Assembly (NCBI RefSeq): GCF_031458235.1
Contig: NZ_JAVDYB010000001.1
Span: 1,571,001-1,635,000 of the forward strand
Length of the DNA: 64,000 bases
Direction: 5' to 3'
Source: Catenuloplanes atrovinosus
Lineage (GTDB): Bacteria; Actinomycetota; Actinomycetes; Mycobacteriales; Micromonosporaceae
Under the pieces are notes generated by a model. The model was given only the letters and a program-made list of their open reading frames with translations, did no database searches and had not been told where the DNA came from. Below, in pieces: positions 29,086-36,938 of this stretch; position 1 is the first letter of the stretch, and the number at the start of each line of letters is the position of its first letter. The position numbers and the translations under genes were made by a program.

Positions 29086-29115
29086 AGGCCTCCGAGCCAC
29101 CCGGCTCGGGGGCCT
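29086..29115 (-). terminator. Hairpin terminator of the HAD-GNAT minus-strand pair
   Basis: AGGCCTCCGAGCC (29086-29098) pairs with GGCTCGGGGGCCT (29103-29115) with one wobble pair. It lies 8 bases beyond the stop of the truncated GNAT gene. A small GCCTCG/CGAGGC hairpin is adjacent on the tatC side. Confidence 0.7.
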
Positions 29116-29123
29116 CCACCGTC

Positions 29124-29573
29124 TCAGGCGCCGGTCGGCGCGACCAGGTCGGTGAAGCCCAGCCGGGTCACGTTCTCGCGCATCGCGGCGAGCATGCGGG
29201 CCGAGATGCCGCCGCCGCGCAGGTCCGGCCGGATCGCGATCTCCAGCGCGGAGACGATCGTGGGCGTGCCGCCCCGGAGGCGGTCGTGGGCCGCGCGCAG
29301 GATCGCCCAGTCCCACCCGGTCTCGGGCAGCCCGTCCGCGAGGTCACCGTCGAACGAGAACGGCACGGAGAACCCGTGCGCGACCGGCTCGCCGGTGGCC
29401 CGGTCCACCGCGACCAGCGCATGCTCCGGGAACGCGTCCTTGCAGTCGGTGTAGTACAGCGCGGAGACCGGGTCGTGCCGCATGAACTCCGGCCACAGCC
29501 CTTCCAGGCGGTCGTCCAGCTCGCGGCGCGCGGGGTCGTCGGCGACGGAGGCGATGTCCAGGTCCAGGCTCAT
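29124..29573 (-). CDS. GNAT-family N-acetyltransferase-like protein, C-terminally truncated
   Basis: A 149-residue protein resembling a GNAT-like family of about 245 residues from actinobacteria. It has the N-terminal WPEFMRHDPVSALYY, then SALEIAIRPDLRGGGISARMLAAMRENVTRLGFTDLVAP, with the acetyl-CoA pyrophosphate loop (RGGGISA). The family normally continues with RPN-K and about 90 more residues containing WLRVHVRAGG and a beta-strand C-terminus. Here it stops right after LVAPTGA, and only about 120 bases separate it from the tatC terminator. The lost part completes the GNAT fold, so this is probably a non-functional or altered protein. It is 9 bases downstream of the HAD gene. The full-length comparison is from memory. 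Confidence 0.6.
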   Translation of the reverse strand: MSLDLDIASVADDPARRELDDRLEGLWPEFMRHDPVSALYYTDCKDAFPEHALVAVDRATGEPVAHGFSVPFSFDGDLADGLPETGWDWAILRAAHDRLRGGTPTIVSALEIAIRPDLRGGGISARMLAAMRENVTRLGFTDLVAPTGA

Positions 29574-29582
29574 CGGCCGAGG

Positions 29583-30338
29583 TTAATTCGTCAGCGCCAG
29601 CGTGGCCCAGAGGCCGTTGGCGCGGCCCGGCTCGGCGGCCGGGAGGACCAGCGTGGCCAGGCCGGCCTTGACCGCGCCCGCGTCCGCGGCGGAGTCGCCG
29701 ACCATCAGGGCGCGCTCCGGCGGGACGCCGATCATCTTGCAGGCCTTCTCGAAGATCTGCGGGTCCGGCTTGATCCGGCCGACCTCGTAGGACAGCACGA
29801 ACGCGTCCACGTACCGGTCGAGGCCCCAGGCGGCGAAGTGCGGGCGGATGTCGAAGCCGATGTTGCTGACCACCGCGATCGGCACGCCGCGCTCGTGCAG
29901 CGCGGCCAGCGTGGCGGCGGCGTCCGAGTACGGCGCCCAGCCCGCCGGCACCAGCAGCCGCTCGTAGAGCGCCTCCGCGAAGCCGGCTATCCCGGAGTCC
30001 ACAGTGTCGGCGAGCCCGGTGTACGCGGCCCGGTGGCAGTGCGCGTACAGGTCGCGCTCGGCCCACACCTCCGCGAGCTGCGGCGGGATGCGCCGGGGGA
30101 GCGGCCCGCCGGCCCGGCCCGCGGTGATCAGCCGGTCGGCCAGCGCGGTCGCGCGGCCCGGGTCGAGCGCCGCGCCGCACGCGCCCGCGGCCGCGAGGAC
30201 CCAGTCGACCGGCGGCTCCACCTGGGCGAGCGTGCCGTGGAAGTCGAAGAGGATGCCCTCGATCGCTCGTGGCGGCTCCACCTCCGCCGGGCTCGTCCCG
30301 TTCGAACGCTCGTCGTGATCCGCCACGTCGTGAACCAT
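29583..30338 (-). CDS. HAD-superfamily hydrolase
   Basis: A 251-residue phosphohydrolase. FDFHGTLAQ near 29-37 replaces the usual DxDGT with DFHGT, which keeps the nucleophile Asp but has His after Phe, as in a known HAD subgroup. VVSNIGFDIRP is motif II, GRIKPDPQIF has the motif III Lys, and MVGDSAADAGA is motif IV. A helical cap (about 55-110) follows motif I. The ATG at 30338 precedes a short acidic leader. It is divergent from helY (120 bases) and co-transcribed with the truncated GNAT gene. Confidence 0.83.
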   Translation of the reverse strand: MVHDVADHDERSNGTSPAEVEPPRAIEGILFDFHGTLAQVEPPVDWVLAAAGACGAALDPGRATALADRLITAGRAGGPLPRRIPPQLAEVWAERDLYAHCHRAAYTGLADTVDSGIAGFAEALYERLLVPAGWAPYSDAAATLAALHERGVPIAVVSNIGFDIRPHFAAWGLDRYVDAFVLSYEVGRIKPDPQIFEKACKMIGVPPERALMVGDSAADAGAVKAGLATLVLPAAEPGRANGLWATLALTN

Positions 30339-30458
30339 ATCTGGTGGTGCTCCACGGCCCTCCTCACGGTGCGTACCGCCATCGCGCCGCGCCGTGTGAC
30401 CAGGCCCGCCGGAAAAGAGAAAAGCCAAGATCGTGGGGCCTCGGCTAATGTTGAGCAC

Positions 30459-33224
30459 GTGACATCTCCCGCTGAGCGGTATGCGGCGTCTCGCCGGCGG
30501 GCCGCGGAGTCCGCGAAGTTCCCCCGTCTGGATGACTTCTCCACCGACCTGGGCTTCGACCTCGACGACTTCCAGCGGGAGGCGTGCCAGGCGCTGGAGC
30601 GCGGCAGCGGCGTGCTGGTCTGCGCCCCGACCGGCGCGGGCAAGACCGTGGTCGGCGAGTTCGCGGTGCACCTGGCGCTGACCGCGGACACCCGCAAGAA
30701 GTGCTTCTACACCACGCCGATCAAGGCGCTCTCCAACCAGAAGTACCACGACCTCGTCGACCGGTACGGCGCGGCGAACGTCGGCCTGCTGACCGGCGAC
30801 AACGTCATCAACGGCGACGCGCAGGTGGTCGTGATGACCACCGAGGTCCTGCGGAACATGCTGTACGCCGGGTCCGCCGCGCTGGACGGCCTGGCGTACG
30901 TGGTGATGGACGAGGTGCACTACCTCGCCGACCGGTTCCGCGGCGCGGTCTGGGAAGAGGTGATCATCCACCTGCCCTCGACCGTCACGCTGGTGTCGCT
31001 GTCGGCCACCGTGTCCAACGCGGAGGAGTTCGCGGACTGGCTGGTCACCGTGCGGGGCCACACCGAGGTCGTGGTCTCCGAGCACCGCCCGGTCCCGCTC
31101 TGGCAGCACATGCTGGTCGGCCGCCGGATGTTCGACCTGTTCCACGACGCGGACGCGGCCCGCAAGCACGACGTGCACCCGGAGCTGCTGCGCTACACGC
31201 GTGAGCAACTGCGCCGGCTGGAGATGGGCGACCGTACGCACGGGCCCGGCTGGGGCGGCGGGCGCGGCGGGCGGAACAAGCGGTGGCAGCCGCCGCTGCG
31301 CTTCGACGTGATCGAGCGGCTCGAGCGCGCCGACCTGCTGCCCGCGATCATCTTCGTGTTCAGCCGGGCCGGGTGCGCCGCCGCCGTGCAGCAGTGCATG
31401 GCCGCCGGGCTGCGCCTGACCACGCCGGACGAGCGCGAGGAGATCCGGGCGATCGTCGAGGAGCGGATCACCGCGATCCCCGGCGAGGACCTGACCGTGC
31501 TCGGCTACTGGGAGTGGCTGGACGCGCTGGAGCGGGGCCTGGCAGCGCACCACGCCGGCATGCTGCCCGCGTTCAAGGAGGTCGTGGAGGAGCTGTTCGT
31601 CCGCGGCCTGGTCAAGGCGGTCTTCGCCACCGAGACGCTGGCGCTGGGCATCAACATGCCGGCCCGGTGCGTGGTGCTGGAGCGGCTGGTCAAGTACAAC
31701 GGCGAGGCGCACGTCGACCTCACACCGGGGGAGTACACGCAGCTCACCGGCCGGGCCGGGCGCCGCGGCATCGACGTGGAGGGGCACGCGGTCGTCGTCT
31801 GGTCGCCGGAGGTCGACCCGAGGCACGTGGCCGGGCTGGCCTCCACCCGGACGTACCCGCTCAAGAGCTCGTTCCGCCCCTCCTACAACATGGCGGCGAA
31901 CCTGGTCGGCAGCGTCGGCATCGCCCGGGCCCGCGAGCTGCTGGAGTCGTCGTTCGCGCAGTTCCAGGCGGACCGCTCGGTCGTCGGCCTGGCCCGCCAG
32001 GTGCAGAACAACGTCAAGACCATCCAGGGGTACGACGACGAGGTGCGCTGCCACCACGGCGACTTCAACGAGTACTTCGGGCTGCGGGTGGCCATCGCGG
32101 ACCGGGAGCGCGCGATCGCCCGGCAGGGGCAGGCGCAGCGCCGCGCGGAGACCGCCGCGTCCCTGTCCAAGCTGCGGCCCGGCGACGTCATCCGCATCCC
32201 GTCCGGCCGGCGCGCCGGACTGGCCGTGGTGATCGACCCGGGCGTGGGCGGCTTCGGCGAGCCCAAGCCGATGGTGCTCACCCAGGACCGCTGGGCCGGC
32301 CGGGTGCCGGCCAGCGACTTCCCCGGCCTGGTCGAGGTGCTGGACCGGGTGCGGGTGCCGAAGAACTTCAACCCGCGCTCGCCCGCCGCCCGCCGCGACC
32401 TGGCCGCGGCCGTCACCGCGACCGGCCTGGACCGGCGCGAGGGCCGGCGCAATCGCACCCGCTCCGGCGCGGCCGACGACCACGAGCTGTCGCTGCTGCG
32501 CATCCAGATGCGCCAGCACGCCTGCCACCAGTGCCCGGACCGGGAGGAGCACGCGCGCTGGGCCGAGCGCCGGCACCGGCTGGAGCGGGACACCGACGCG
32601 CTGCGGGACAAGGTCGCGGGGCGGACCGGCTCGCTGGCCCGGACCTTCGACGCGGTCTGCGGCATGCTCACCGTGCGCGGATACCTCTCCGAGTCCGGCG
32701 AGGTCACCGACGCCGGGCGCATGCTGGCCCGGATCTGGACGGAGACGGACCTGCTGGTCGCGGAGTGCCTGCGGCGCGGCACCTGGGAGGGCCTGGCCCC
32801 GGCGGAGCTGGCCGCGGCCGTGTCGGTCGCGGTCTACGAGGCGCGGCGCGAGGGTGACGAACGCGCGTCGGTGCCGCGCGGCCCGGTGGCGGACGCGGTG
32901 GAGGCGACCACGAAGATCTGGGCCGAGCTGGAGGCCGAGGAGGCGTCCCGCGGTCTGGAGCTGACCCGCGAGCCCGACCTCGGCTTCGTCTGGCCGATCT
33001 ACCGGTGGGCGCGCGGCGAGTCGCTGGAGCGCGTGCTGGCCAGCGGCCACAACCTGGACGGCGACATGCCGGCCGGCGACTTCGTCCGGTGGGCGCGCAT
33101 GGTGGTGGACCTGCTCGGGCAGATCTCCCAGGCGGCCGGCGCGTCCGAGGACGTACGCACCACCGCCCGGCAGGCGATCGGCGTGGTCAACCGGGGGGTC
33201 CTGGCCTACAACGCGGTGTCCTGA
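30459..33224 (+). CDS. helY: Ski2-like DEAD/DEAH-box RNA helicase HelY
   Basis: A 921-residue superfamily 2 helicase like M. tuberculosis HelY (Rv2092c), next to tatC in both genomes. It has APTGAGKT (56-63), MDEVHYLADRFRG (DEVH box), SLSATVSN (motif III) and QLTGRAGRRGID (motif VI). A beta-barrel insertion and the C-terminal DSHCT domain, with the Cys pair ACHQCPDREEH in a zinc-like patch, are also seen. It unwinds RNA or RNA-DNA hybrids, probably in RNA decay. The GTG at 30459 has TAATGT (30446-30451) 7 bases upstream, so a leaderless mRNA is likely. The gene stands alone with a terminator after it. Confidence 0.93.
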   Translation: MTSPAERYAASRRRAAESAKFPRLDDFSTDLGFDLDDFQREACQALERGSGVLVCAPTGAGKTVVGEFAVHLALTADTRKKCFYTTPIKALSNQKYHDLVDRYGAANVGLLTGDNVINGDAQVVVMTTEVLRNMLYAGSAALDGLAYVVMDEVHYLADRFRGAVWEEVIIHLPSTVTLVSLSATVSNAEEFADWLVTVRGHTEVVVSEHRPVPLWQHMLVGRRMFDLFHDADAARKHDVHPELLRYTREQLRRLEMGDRTHGPGWGGGRGGRNKRWQPPLRFDVIERLERADLLPAIIFVFSRAGCAAAVQQCMAAGLRLTTPDEREEIRAIVEERITAIPGEDLTVLGYWEWLDALERGLAAHHAGMLPAFKEVVEELFVRGLVKAVFATETLALGINMPARCVVLERLVKYNGEAHVDLTPGEYTQLTGRAGRRGIDVEGHAVVVWSPEVDPRHVAGLASTRTYPLKSSFRPSYNMAANLVGSVGIARARELLESSFAQFQADRSVVGLARQVQNNVKTIQGYDDEVRCHHGDFNEYFGLRVAIADRERAIARQGQAQRRAETAASLSKLRPGDVIRIPSGRRAGLAVVIDPGVGGFGEPKPMVLTQDRWAGRVPASDFPGLVEVLDRVRVPKNFNPRSPAARRDLAAAVTATGLDRREGRRNRTRSGAADDHELSLLRIQMRQHACHQCPDREEHARWAERRHRLERDTDALRDKVAGRTGSLARTFDAVCGMLTVRGYLSESGEVTDAGRMLARIWTETDLLVAECLRRGTWEGLAPAELAAAVSVAVYEARREGDERASVPRGPVADAVEATTKIWAELEAEEASRGLELTREPDLGFVWPIYRWARGESLERVLASGHNLDGDMPAGDFVRWARMVVDLLGQISQAAGASEDVRTTARQAIGVVNRGVLAYNAVS

Positions 33225-33255
33225 GCGGGCTCGTCCGATCCGCGGGTCACCGTCC

Positions 33256-33288
33256 GGAGCCGCCGCTTCCGCCAGGTGCGGTGGCTCC
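33256..33288 (+). terminator. Hairpin terminator after helY
   Basis: GGAGCCGCCGC (33256-33266) pairs with GCGGTGGCTCC (33278-33288) with one wobble pair and an 11-base loop, 31 bases after the helY stop. Confidence 0.7.
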
Positions 33289-33364
33289 GCCGTCACCGGC
33301 TTCGCGCCGAAGACCGGGTCGTAACCGGCGGCATCTGAAATCCCGGCCCGGGTTTCTGTACCGC

Positions 33365-33386
33365 CGTTATATAACGCTGATATTTT
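33365..33386 (+). promoter_or_regulatory. TetR operator and -10 element
   Basis: The perfect 12-bp palindrome CGTTATATAACG (33365-33376) lies just upstream of TATTTT (33381-33386), which is 6 bases before the ATG of the TetR gene. The dyad falls in the spacer of the promoter, where a bound TetR dimer would block RNA polymerase. Autoregulation is inferred. Confidence 0.6.
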
Positions 33387-33392
33387 CCGGGC

Positions 33393-34025
33393 ATGAGCCC
33401 ACGGACCGCCGACCCCGCACTCCGCACCCGGCTGATCGAGACCGCCGCCCGGATCATCGCCGAGGAGGGCCCGGCCGCGCTCACCAGCCGCCGGCTCGCG
33501 GCCGAGGTCGGCGCCTCCACCATGGCCGTGTTCAGCCGATTCCCGAGCATGGCCGCGCTGCACCGGGCGGTCCGCGAGGAGGGCTTCGGCCGGCTCAACG
33601 CGCGGCTGGACGCGCTGCCCGTCTCGGCCGATCCCGTGGCCGACCTGGTCGCGGCCGGCGACGTGCTGTTCACCGACGGCGTGCGCAGTCCACACCTGCA
33701 CCGCGCGATGTTCGTCGACCGCCCGCCGGAGGACGACGACCTCGGCGTGGGGACCTATCGCCGGCTGGTCGCGCTGGTCCGCCGGTGCGTCGCCGCCGGC
33801 CGGTTCCCGGAGGCCGGGCAGCTGCCCGCGGCGGCGGAGATGTGGGCCGCGCAGCTGTGGAGCATGCGGCAGGGCCTGGTCGCGATGGCCGTCGCCGGGC
33901 TGCTCCCGCTCGACCAGGTGCGCTTCGTGCTCGACGACATGACGCTGCGGCTGCTGGTCGGCTACGGCGACGATCCGGCCCGTGCGCGGGCATCGATGGC
34001 ACCGGGAAGGACGAACGATGAGTAA
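33393..34025 (+). CDS. TetR-family transcription regulator
   Basis: A 210-residue regulator. The N-terminal helix-turn-helix (about 10-60) reads RLIETAARIIAEEGPAALTSRRLAAEVGASTMAVFSRFPSMAALHRAV. The C-terminal domain (WHG-like, about 80-195) would bind ligand and dimerise. The ATG at 33393 lies 6 bases after TATTTT and lacks a ribosome site. It overlaps the following DUF3159 gene by 8 bases, so the membrane protein is its likely partner and target operon. Confidence 0.9.
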   Translation: MSPRTADPALRTRLIETAARIIAEEGPAALTSRRLAAEVGASTMAVFSRFPSMAALHRAVREEGFGRLNARLDALPVSADPVADLVAAGDVLFTDGVRSPHLHRAMFVDRPPEDDDLGVGTYRRLVALVRRCVAAGRFPEAGQLPAAAEMWAAQLWSMRQGLVAMAVAGLLPLDQVRFVLDDMTLRLLVGYGDDPARARASMAPGRTNDE

Positions 34026-34632
34026 CCGATTCGACCAGCTGTGGGAGCGCACCGGTGGCTTCCCCGGCCTCGTGCAGTCGTCCCTGCCGCCGGTCGCGCT
34101 GGTCGCGGCCAACGGGCTGTGGGGGCTCTACCCGGCGCTCGCCACCGCGGTCGCCGTGGCCCTGGCGGTCGCGCTGTGGCGCGCGTACCGTGGCCAGTCG
34201 CTGCGCCCCGCCGCCGGCGGCCTGATCGGCGTGGCGGTCTCCGGCCTCCTGGCCGCGCGCAGCGGCGAGGCCCGCGACTTCTTCCTCGCCGACATCGCCT
34301 GGTACGGCGTGGCCGCACTGCTGCTGACGATCTCGATCCTGATCCGCCGGCCGCTGGTCGGCGTGGTCTGGAGCGCGATCCGCGGCGCCGGGCCGTCCTG
34401 GCGCCACGACCCGGCGTCGCTGCGCGGCTACGACCTCGCCACGGCGGTCCTGGCCGTCGTCTTCGCGATCCGGTTCATCGTGCTCCAGCGACTGTACGAA
34501 CGGGACGAGGTGCTGTGGCTGACGGTCTCGAAGATCGCGATGAACTATCCGCTGTGGGCGCTGGCCCTGGTGGTCGCGGTGTGGGCGGCGCGGCGCTCTG
34601 ACCGGCGGCTCGCCTATTGCACGGCGGGCTGA
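34018..34632 (+). CDS. DUF3159-like membrane protein
   Basis: A 204-residue protein with about five hydrophobic helices (near 25-45, 45-62, 72-85, 95-112, 140-160, 180-198). The N-terminal RTGGFPGLVQSSLPPVALVAANG and the central SILIRRPLVGVVW with WRHDPA match the DUF3159 family of actinobacterial membrane proteins of unknown function. It overlaps the TetR gene by 8 bases and is therefore translationally coupled. A GC-rich hairpin follows the stop codon. A transport or stress role is possible only by analogy with other TetR-membrane protein pairs. Confidence 0.8.
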   Translation: MSNRFDQLWERTGGFPGLVQSSLPPVALVAANGLWGLYPALATAVAVALAVALWRAYRGQSLRPAAGGLIGVAVSGLLAARSGEARDFFLADIAWYGVAALLLTISILIRRPLVGVVWSAIRGAGPSWRHDPASLRGYDLATAVLAVVFAIRFIVLQRLYERDEVLWLTVSKIAMNYPLWALALVVAVWAARRSDRRLAYCTAG

Positions 34633-34641
34633 GCGGTGCGG

Positions 34642-34678
34642 GGCCCGGCCCGCCGACGTCTCGCGGCGCGGCCGGGCC
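34642..34678 (+). terminator. Hairpin terminator after the DUF3159 gene
   Basis: GGCCCGGC (34642-34649) pairs with GCCGGGCC (34671-34678), with an inner CGCCG/CGGCG extension. It begins 10 bases after the stop codon. Confidence 0.65.
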
Positions 34679-34786
34679 TTCGCCGGGCGGCCTTCACCCC
34701 ACCCGCGGTCGAACGGACTCGCCGGCGTCCGGAATTCCGGCGTTTCGGGTGTCTCCGGCGGGCCGGCGGTCTCGGTGGCGCCGGTC

Positions 34787-35221
34787 TCAGCGGCGGGTGA
34801 GGACGAAGACCGGGATCACGCGGTCGGTCTTGGTCTGGTAGGTGGCGTAGTCGGGCCAGGCGGCGCAGGCCCGTTCCCACCACTCCGCCCGCTCCTGGCC
34901 GTGGACCTCGCGGGCGTCGTAGTCGTGCCGGTCCGCGCCGTCCTGGAGTTCGACGTGGGGGTGGGCGATCAGGTTGTGGTACCAGACCGGGTGTTTCGGC
35001 GAGCCGCCCATCGAGGCGACCACCGCGTACCGGCCGTCGTGCTCGACGCGCATCAGCGGGGTCTTGCGCAGCTTGCCGGTCCGGGCGCCGACCGAGGTGA
35101 GCACGACGATCGGGCGGCCACGCAGGTCATTGCGTTCGGCCCCGGCCGTCGCCTCGAACGTGTCGGCCTGCTCACGTGCGAAACGGGCGGGGCTGGGAGC
35201 ATAGTCACCGGTCAGAGGCAT
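34787..35221 (-). CDS. Deazaflavin (F420)-dependent nitroreductase-family protein
   Basis: A 144-residue split beta-barrel protein of the Ddn/FGD-like family (PF04075). [40 protein letters not shown] is the F420-binding signature. [19 protein letters not shown] is the next conserved block. Relatives reduce quinones or nitro compounds with F420H2. TACGAT (35228-35233) lies 6 bases upstream of the ATG, a leaderless pattern. It is divergent from acylphosphatase across a 38-base gap. F420 use supports an actinobacterial host. Confidence 0.9.
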   Translation of the reverse strand: MPLTGDYAPSPARFAREQADTFEATAGAERNDLRGRPIVVLTSVGARTGKLRKTPLMRVEHDGRYAVVASMGGSPKHPVWYHNLIAHPHVELQDGADRHDYDAREVHGQERAEWWERACAAWPDYATYQTKTDRVIPVFVLTRR

Positions 35222-35259
35222 GATCCGATCGTAGTCAAAGCAGGGGACGGGATGGTTGC

Positions 35260-35529
35260 ATGGAACGGATTCGGGTGCTGGTGTCGGGTCGCGTCCAGGG
35301 CGTCTCGTACCGTGACACCTGCCGCCGGGAGGCGGAGCGGCACGGCCTGACCGGCTGGGTCCGCAACCTGCCGGACGGGCGCGTGGAGGCGGTCTTCGAG
35401 GGCTCGCCCGACGCGGTGCGCCGCATGGCCGACTGGTGCCGCGGCGGGCCGCCGCACGCCTCGGTCACCGACGTCACCGAGATCGCGGAGGCCCCGGAGC
35501 ACCTCACCGGCTTCGCGGTGGCCGGGTAG
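35260..35529 (+). CDS. Acylphosphatase
   Basis: An 89-residue small enzyme that hydrolyses acyl phosphates. [11 protein letters not shown] is the active-site loop with Arg18, and [17 protein letters not shown] contains the catalytic Asn. The common GFR in the loop is replaced by SYR, which is also found in active family members. The start is the ATG at 35260 with GGGAC upstream. It is monocistronic; the gap after it contains only small GC hairpins. Confidence 0.92.
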   Translation: MERIRVLVSGRVQGVSYRDTCRREAERHGLTGWVRNLPDGRVEAVFEGSPDAVRRMADWCRGGPPHASVTDVTEIAEAPEHLTGFAVAG

Positions 35530-35744
35530 ACGCTCACCGGCTTCGGCGTGCGTAGCGCGTCGCCGCCGCGGGTCGCCCGCGGTGCCGTCGCGCGTTCCCG
35601 GGCGTCTCCGGTGCTGTGATCGCGTCCGGGGAACGTCGATGACCCACCGGATCGGGTGGTGCGGCCACCACCCGCCCGGGCGGTGCGGTGTCGGGTCTTG
35701 GTCGCAGCGGGCCGGGAGCGGGGAGCCGCGGGTCATCGTGAGGG

Positions 35745-36422
35745 ATGCGCACTCTTCGATTCATGATCACGGCGTTGGCCGGGGCGGCACTGCTGGTGCC
35801 CGGGTCCGCCGCCACCGGGTCCGAGCGGCCGGCCGCGGGGGCCGCGGCCGCTCAGACGGTCGCGCTGACGTTCGACGACGGACCGCACGCGACGTACACC
35901 CCGCAGATCCTCGACGTCCTCGCCGCCGAAGGCGTCACGGCCACGTTCTGCCTGGTCGGAACGCAGGCGCAGCGCAATCCCGCGCTGGTCCGGCGGATCG
36001 TGGCCGAGGGGCACCGGCTCTGCAACCACTCGATGCGGCACGACAACCTGTCCACCTGGACGGCCGCGCAGATCGAGGCCGACCTGCTGGCCGCGAACGC
36101 GGCGATCCGGGCCGCGGCGCCCGGCGCGCCGATCCCGTACTTCCGCGCGCCCTACGGCGCCTGGGGCCCGTCCGCGACCGTCGCCGCCGGCCTCGGCATG
36201 GCCCGGCTCGGCTGGACCGTCGACACCCGCGACTGGAGCCGCCCCGGCACCGACGCGATCGTGGCCGCGGTGCAGACCCAGCTACGCCCCGGCGGCATCG
36301 TCCTGATGCACGACGGCGGCGGCGACCGCTCCCACACCGTCCAGGCCCTCACCATCCTCATCCCACTCCTCCGCGACTCCGGCTGGACCTTCACGGTCCC
36401 ACCGACCCTCGCCACCCTTTAG
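35745..36422 (+). CDS. Secreted polysaccharide deacetylase (CE4)
   Basis: A 225-residue exported enzyme. The N-terminal ~23 residues are a signal peptide (RFMITALAGAALLVPGSAA). The NodB domain has TFDDGP (42-47, catalytic Asp44 and metal Asp45), the metal ligands His95 and His99 in NHSMRH, RAPYG, DTRDWSRPG and the terminal LMHDGGGDR motif with catalytic His. It removes acetyl groups from peptidoglycan or chitin-like glycans outside the cell. The ATG at 35745 follows GAGGG. A family A repeat lies downstream. Confidence 0.93.
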   Translation: MRTLRFMITALAGAALLVPGSAATGSERPAAGAAAAQTVALTFDDGPHATYTPQILDVLAAEGVTATFCLVGTQAQRNPALVRRIVAEGHRLCNHSMRHDNLSTWTAAQIEADLLAANAAIRAAAPGAPIPYFRAPYGAWGPSATVAAGLGMARLGWTVDTRDWSRPGTDAIVAAVQTQLRPGGIVLMHDGGGDRSHTVQALTILIPLLRDSGWTFTVPPTLATL

Positions 36423-36514
36423 CGCCCGCCTGCACCCGCGGGTGCGGGTGTCCCGGTCACGGTGCCCGCGGGATTGCACGTTCGCGGTGCCGCTGGTGCT
36501 CGGGATTGAGACAT

Positions 36515-36626
36515 GGGCGCTCCGCGCCCGAAATTTCGCTATGTCGCCGACGCGATGATCGTCCACTGTGGCGATGTGAGGCTCAGGCACGTTATTCGGG
36601 CCGAATAACGTGCCTGAGCCTCACAA
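36515..36626 (+). repeat. Dispersed repeat family A, copy 2 (best preserved)
   Basis: It starts with a small hairpin GGGCGC-TCC-GCGCCC and CGAAATTTCG. About 40 bases later comes a perfect 25-bp palindrome (36575-36599 with 36601-36625) carrying GCACGTTATTCGG. It lies between convergent genes, so a bidirectional terminator function fits. Confidence 0.88.
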
Positions 36627-36840
36627 GGTGGGCGATCGGCCCGGTCAGCGGGAAGATCACGACCCCGGCGATGGACACGAGTCCCGGGTCGTGCGGTCGG
36701 CGCGCCACGGATCGCGCCGAGTCCGGTCTCCGGTGGTGATTGCGGCGCGTCCCGGTTGCGCCGAGTCCGGCGTCTGATCGCGATCGCGGCGCGCCACGGT
36801 GTCGCGAGGGCGCGTCGGGGTTGGGGTGACCAGCGGCGGG

Positions 36841-36916
36841 ACCGGAAGGGAGGAGCGCCAGCGACGACCGGGGCCCGCGGGAGCATGCGGACCGCGGCCA
36901 CGCCGGAAGCGGGAAT
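36841..36916 (+). repeat. Dispersed repeat family B, copy 4
   Basis: GGAAGGGAGGAGCGCCAGCG, then ACGACCGGGGCCCGCGGGAG and CATGCGG, ending GCCGGAAGCGGGAAT. It is nearly identical to copy 5 (37957-38034) in inverted orientation on the other side of the nuclease gene. The end facing the gene is 22 bases from its stop. Confidence 0.88.
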
Positions 36917-36938
36917 ATGAAGGTCCTGAAAAAGATCG

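Larger units (their letters stand above)
36423..36938. other. 516-base intergenic region with repeats of both families
   Basis: No gene is evident. It contains family A copy 2 (36515-36626), then a stretch with a loosely repeated GCGGCGCG/CGCCGAGTCCGG pattern (about 36695-36800), then family B copy 4 (36841-36916). The region lies between the convergent deacetylase and nuclease genes. Confidence 0.75.

Noticed and set aside
30459-33224. Longer helY starting far upstream near 29079
   Set aside because: The upstream in-frame codons run antisense through the HAD and GNAT genes and have shadow composition; a -10 hexamer lies 7 bases before the GTG at 30459.
36539-36901. Minus-strand frame that shares the peptide RMLPRAPVVAGAPPF with a plus-strand frame near 37970
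   Set aside because: The shared peptide is a translation of the family B DNA repeat, not evidence of a protein family.
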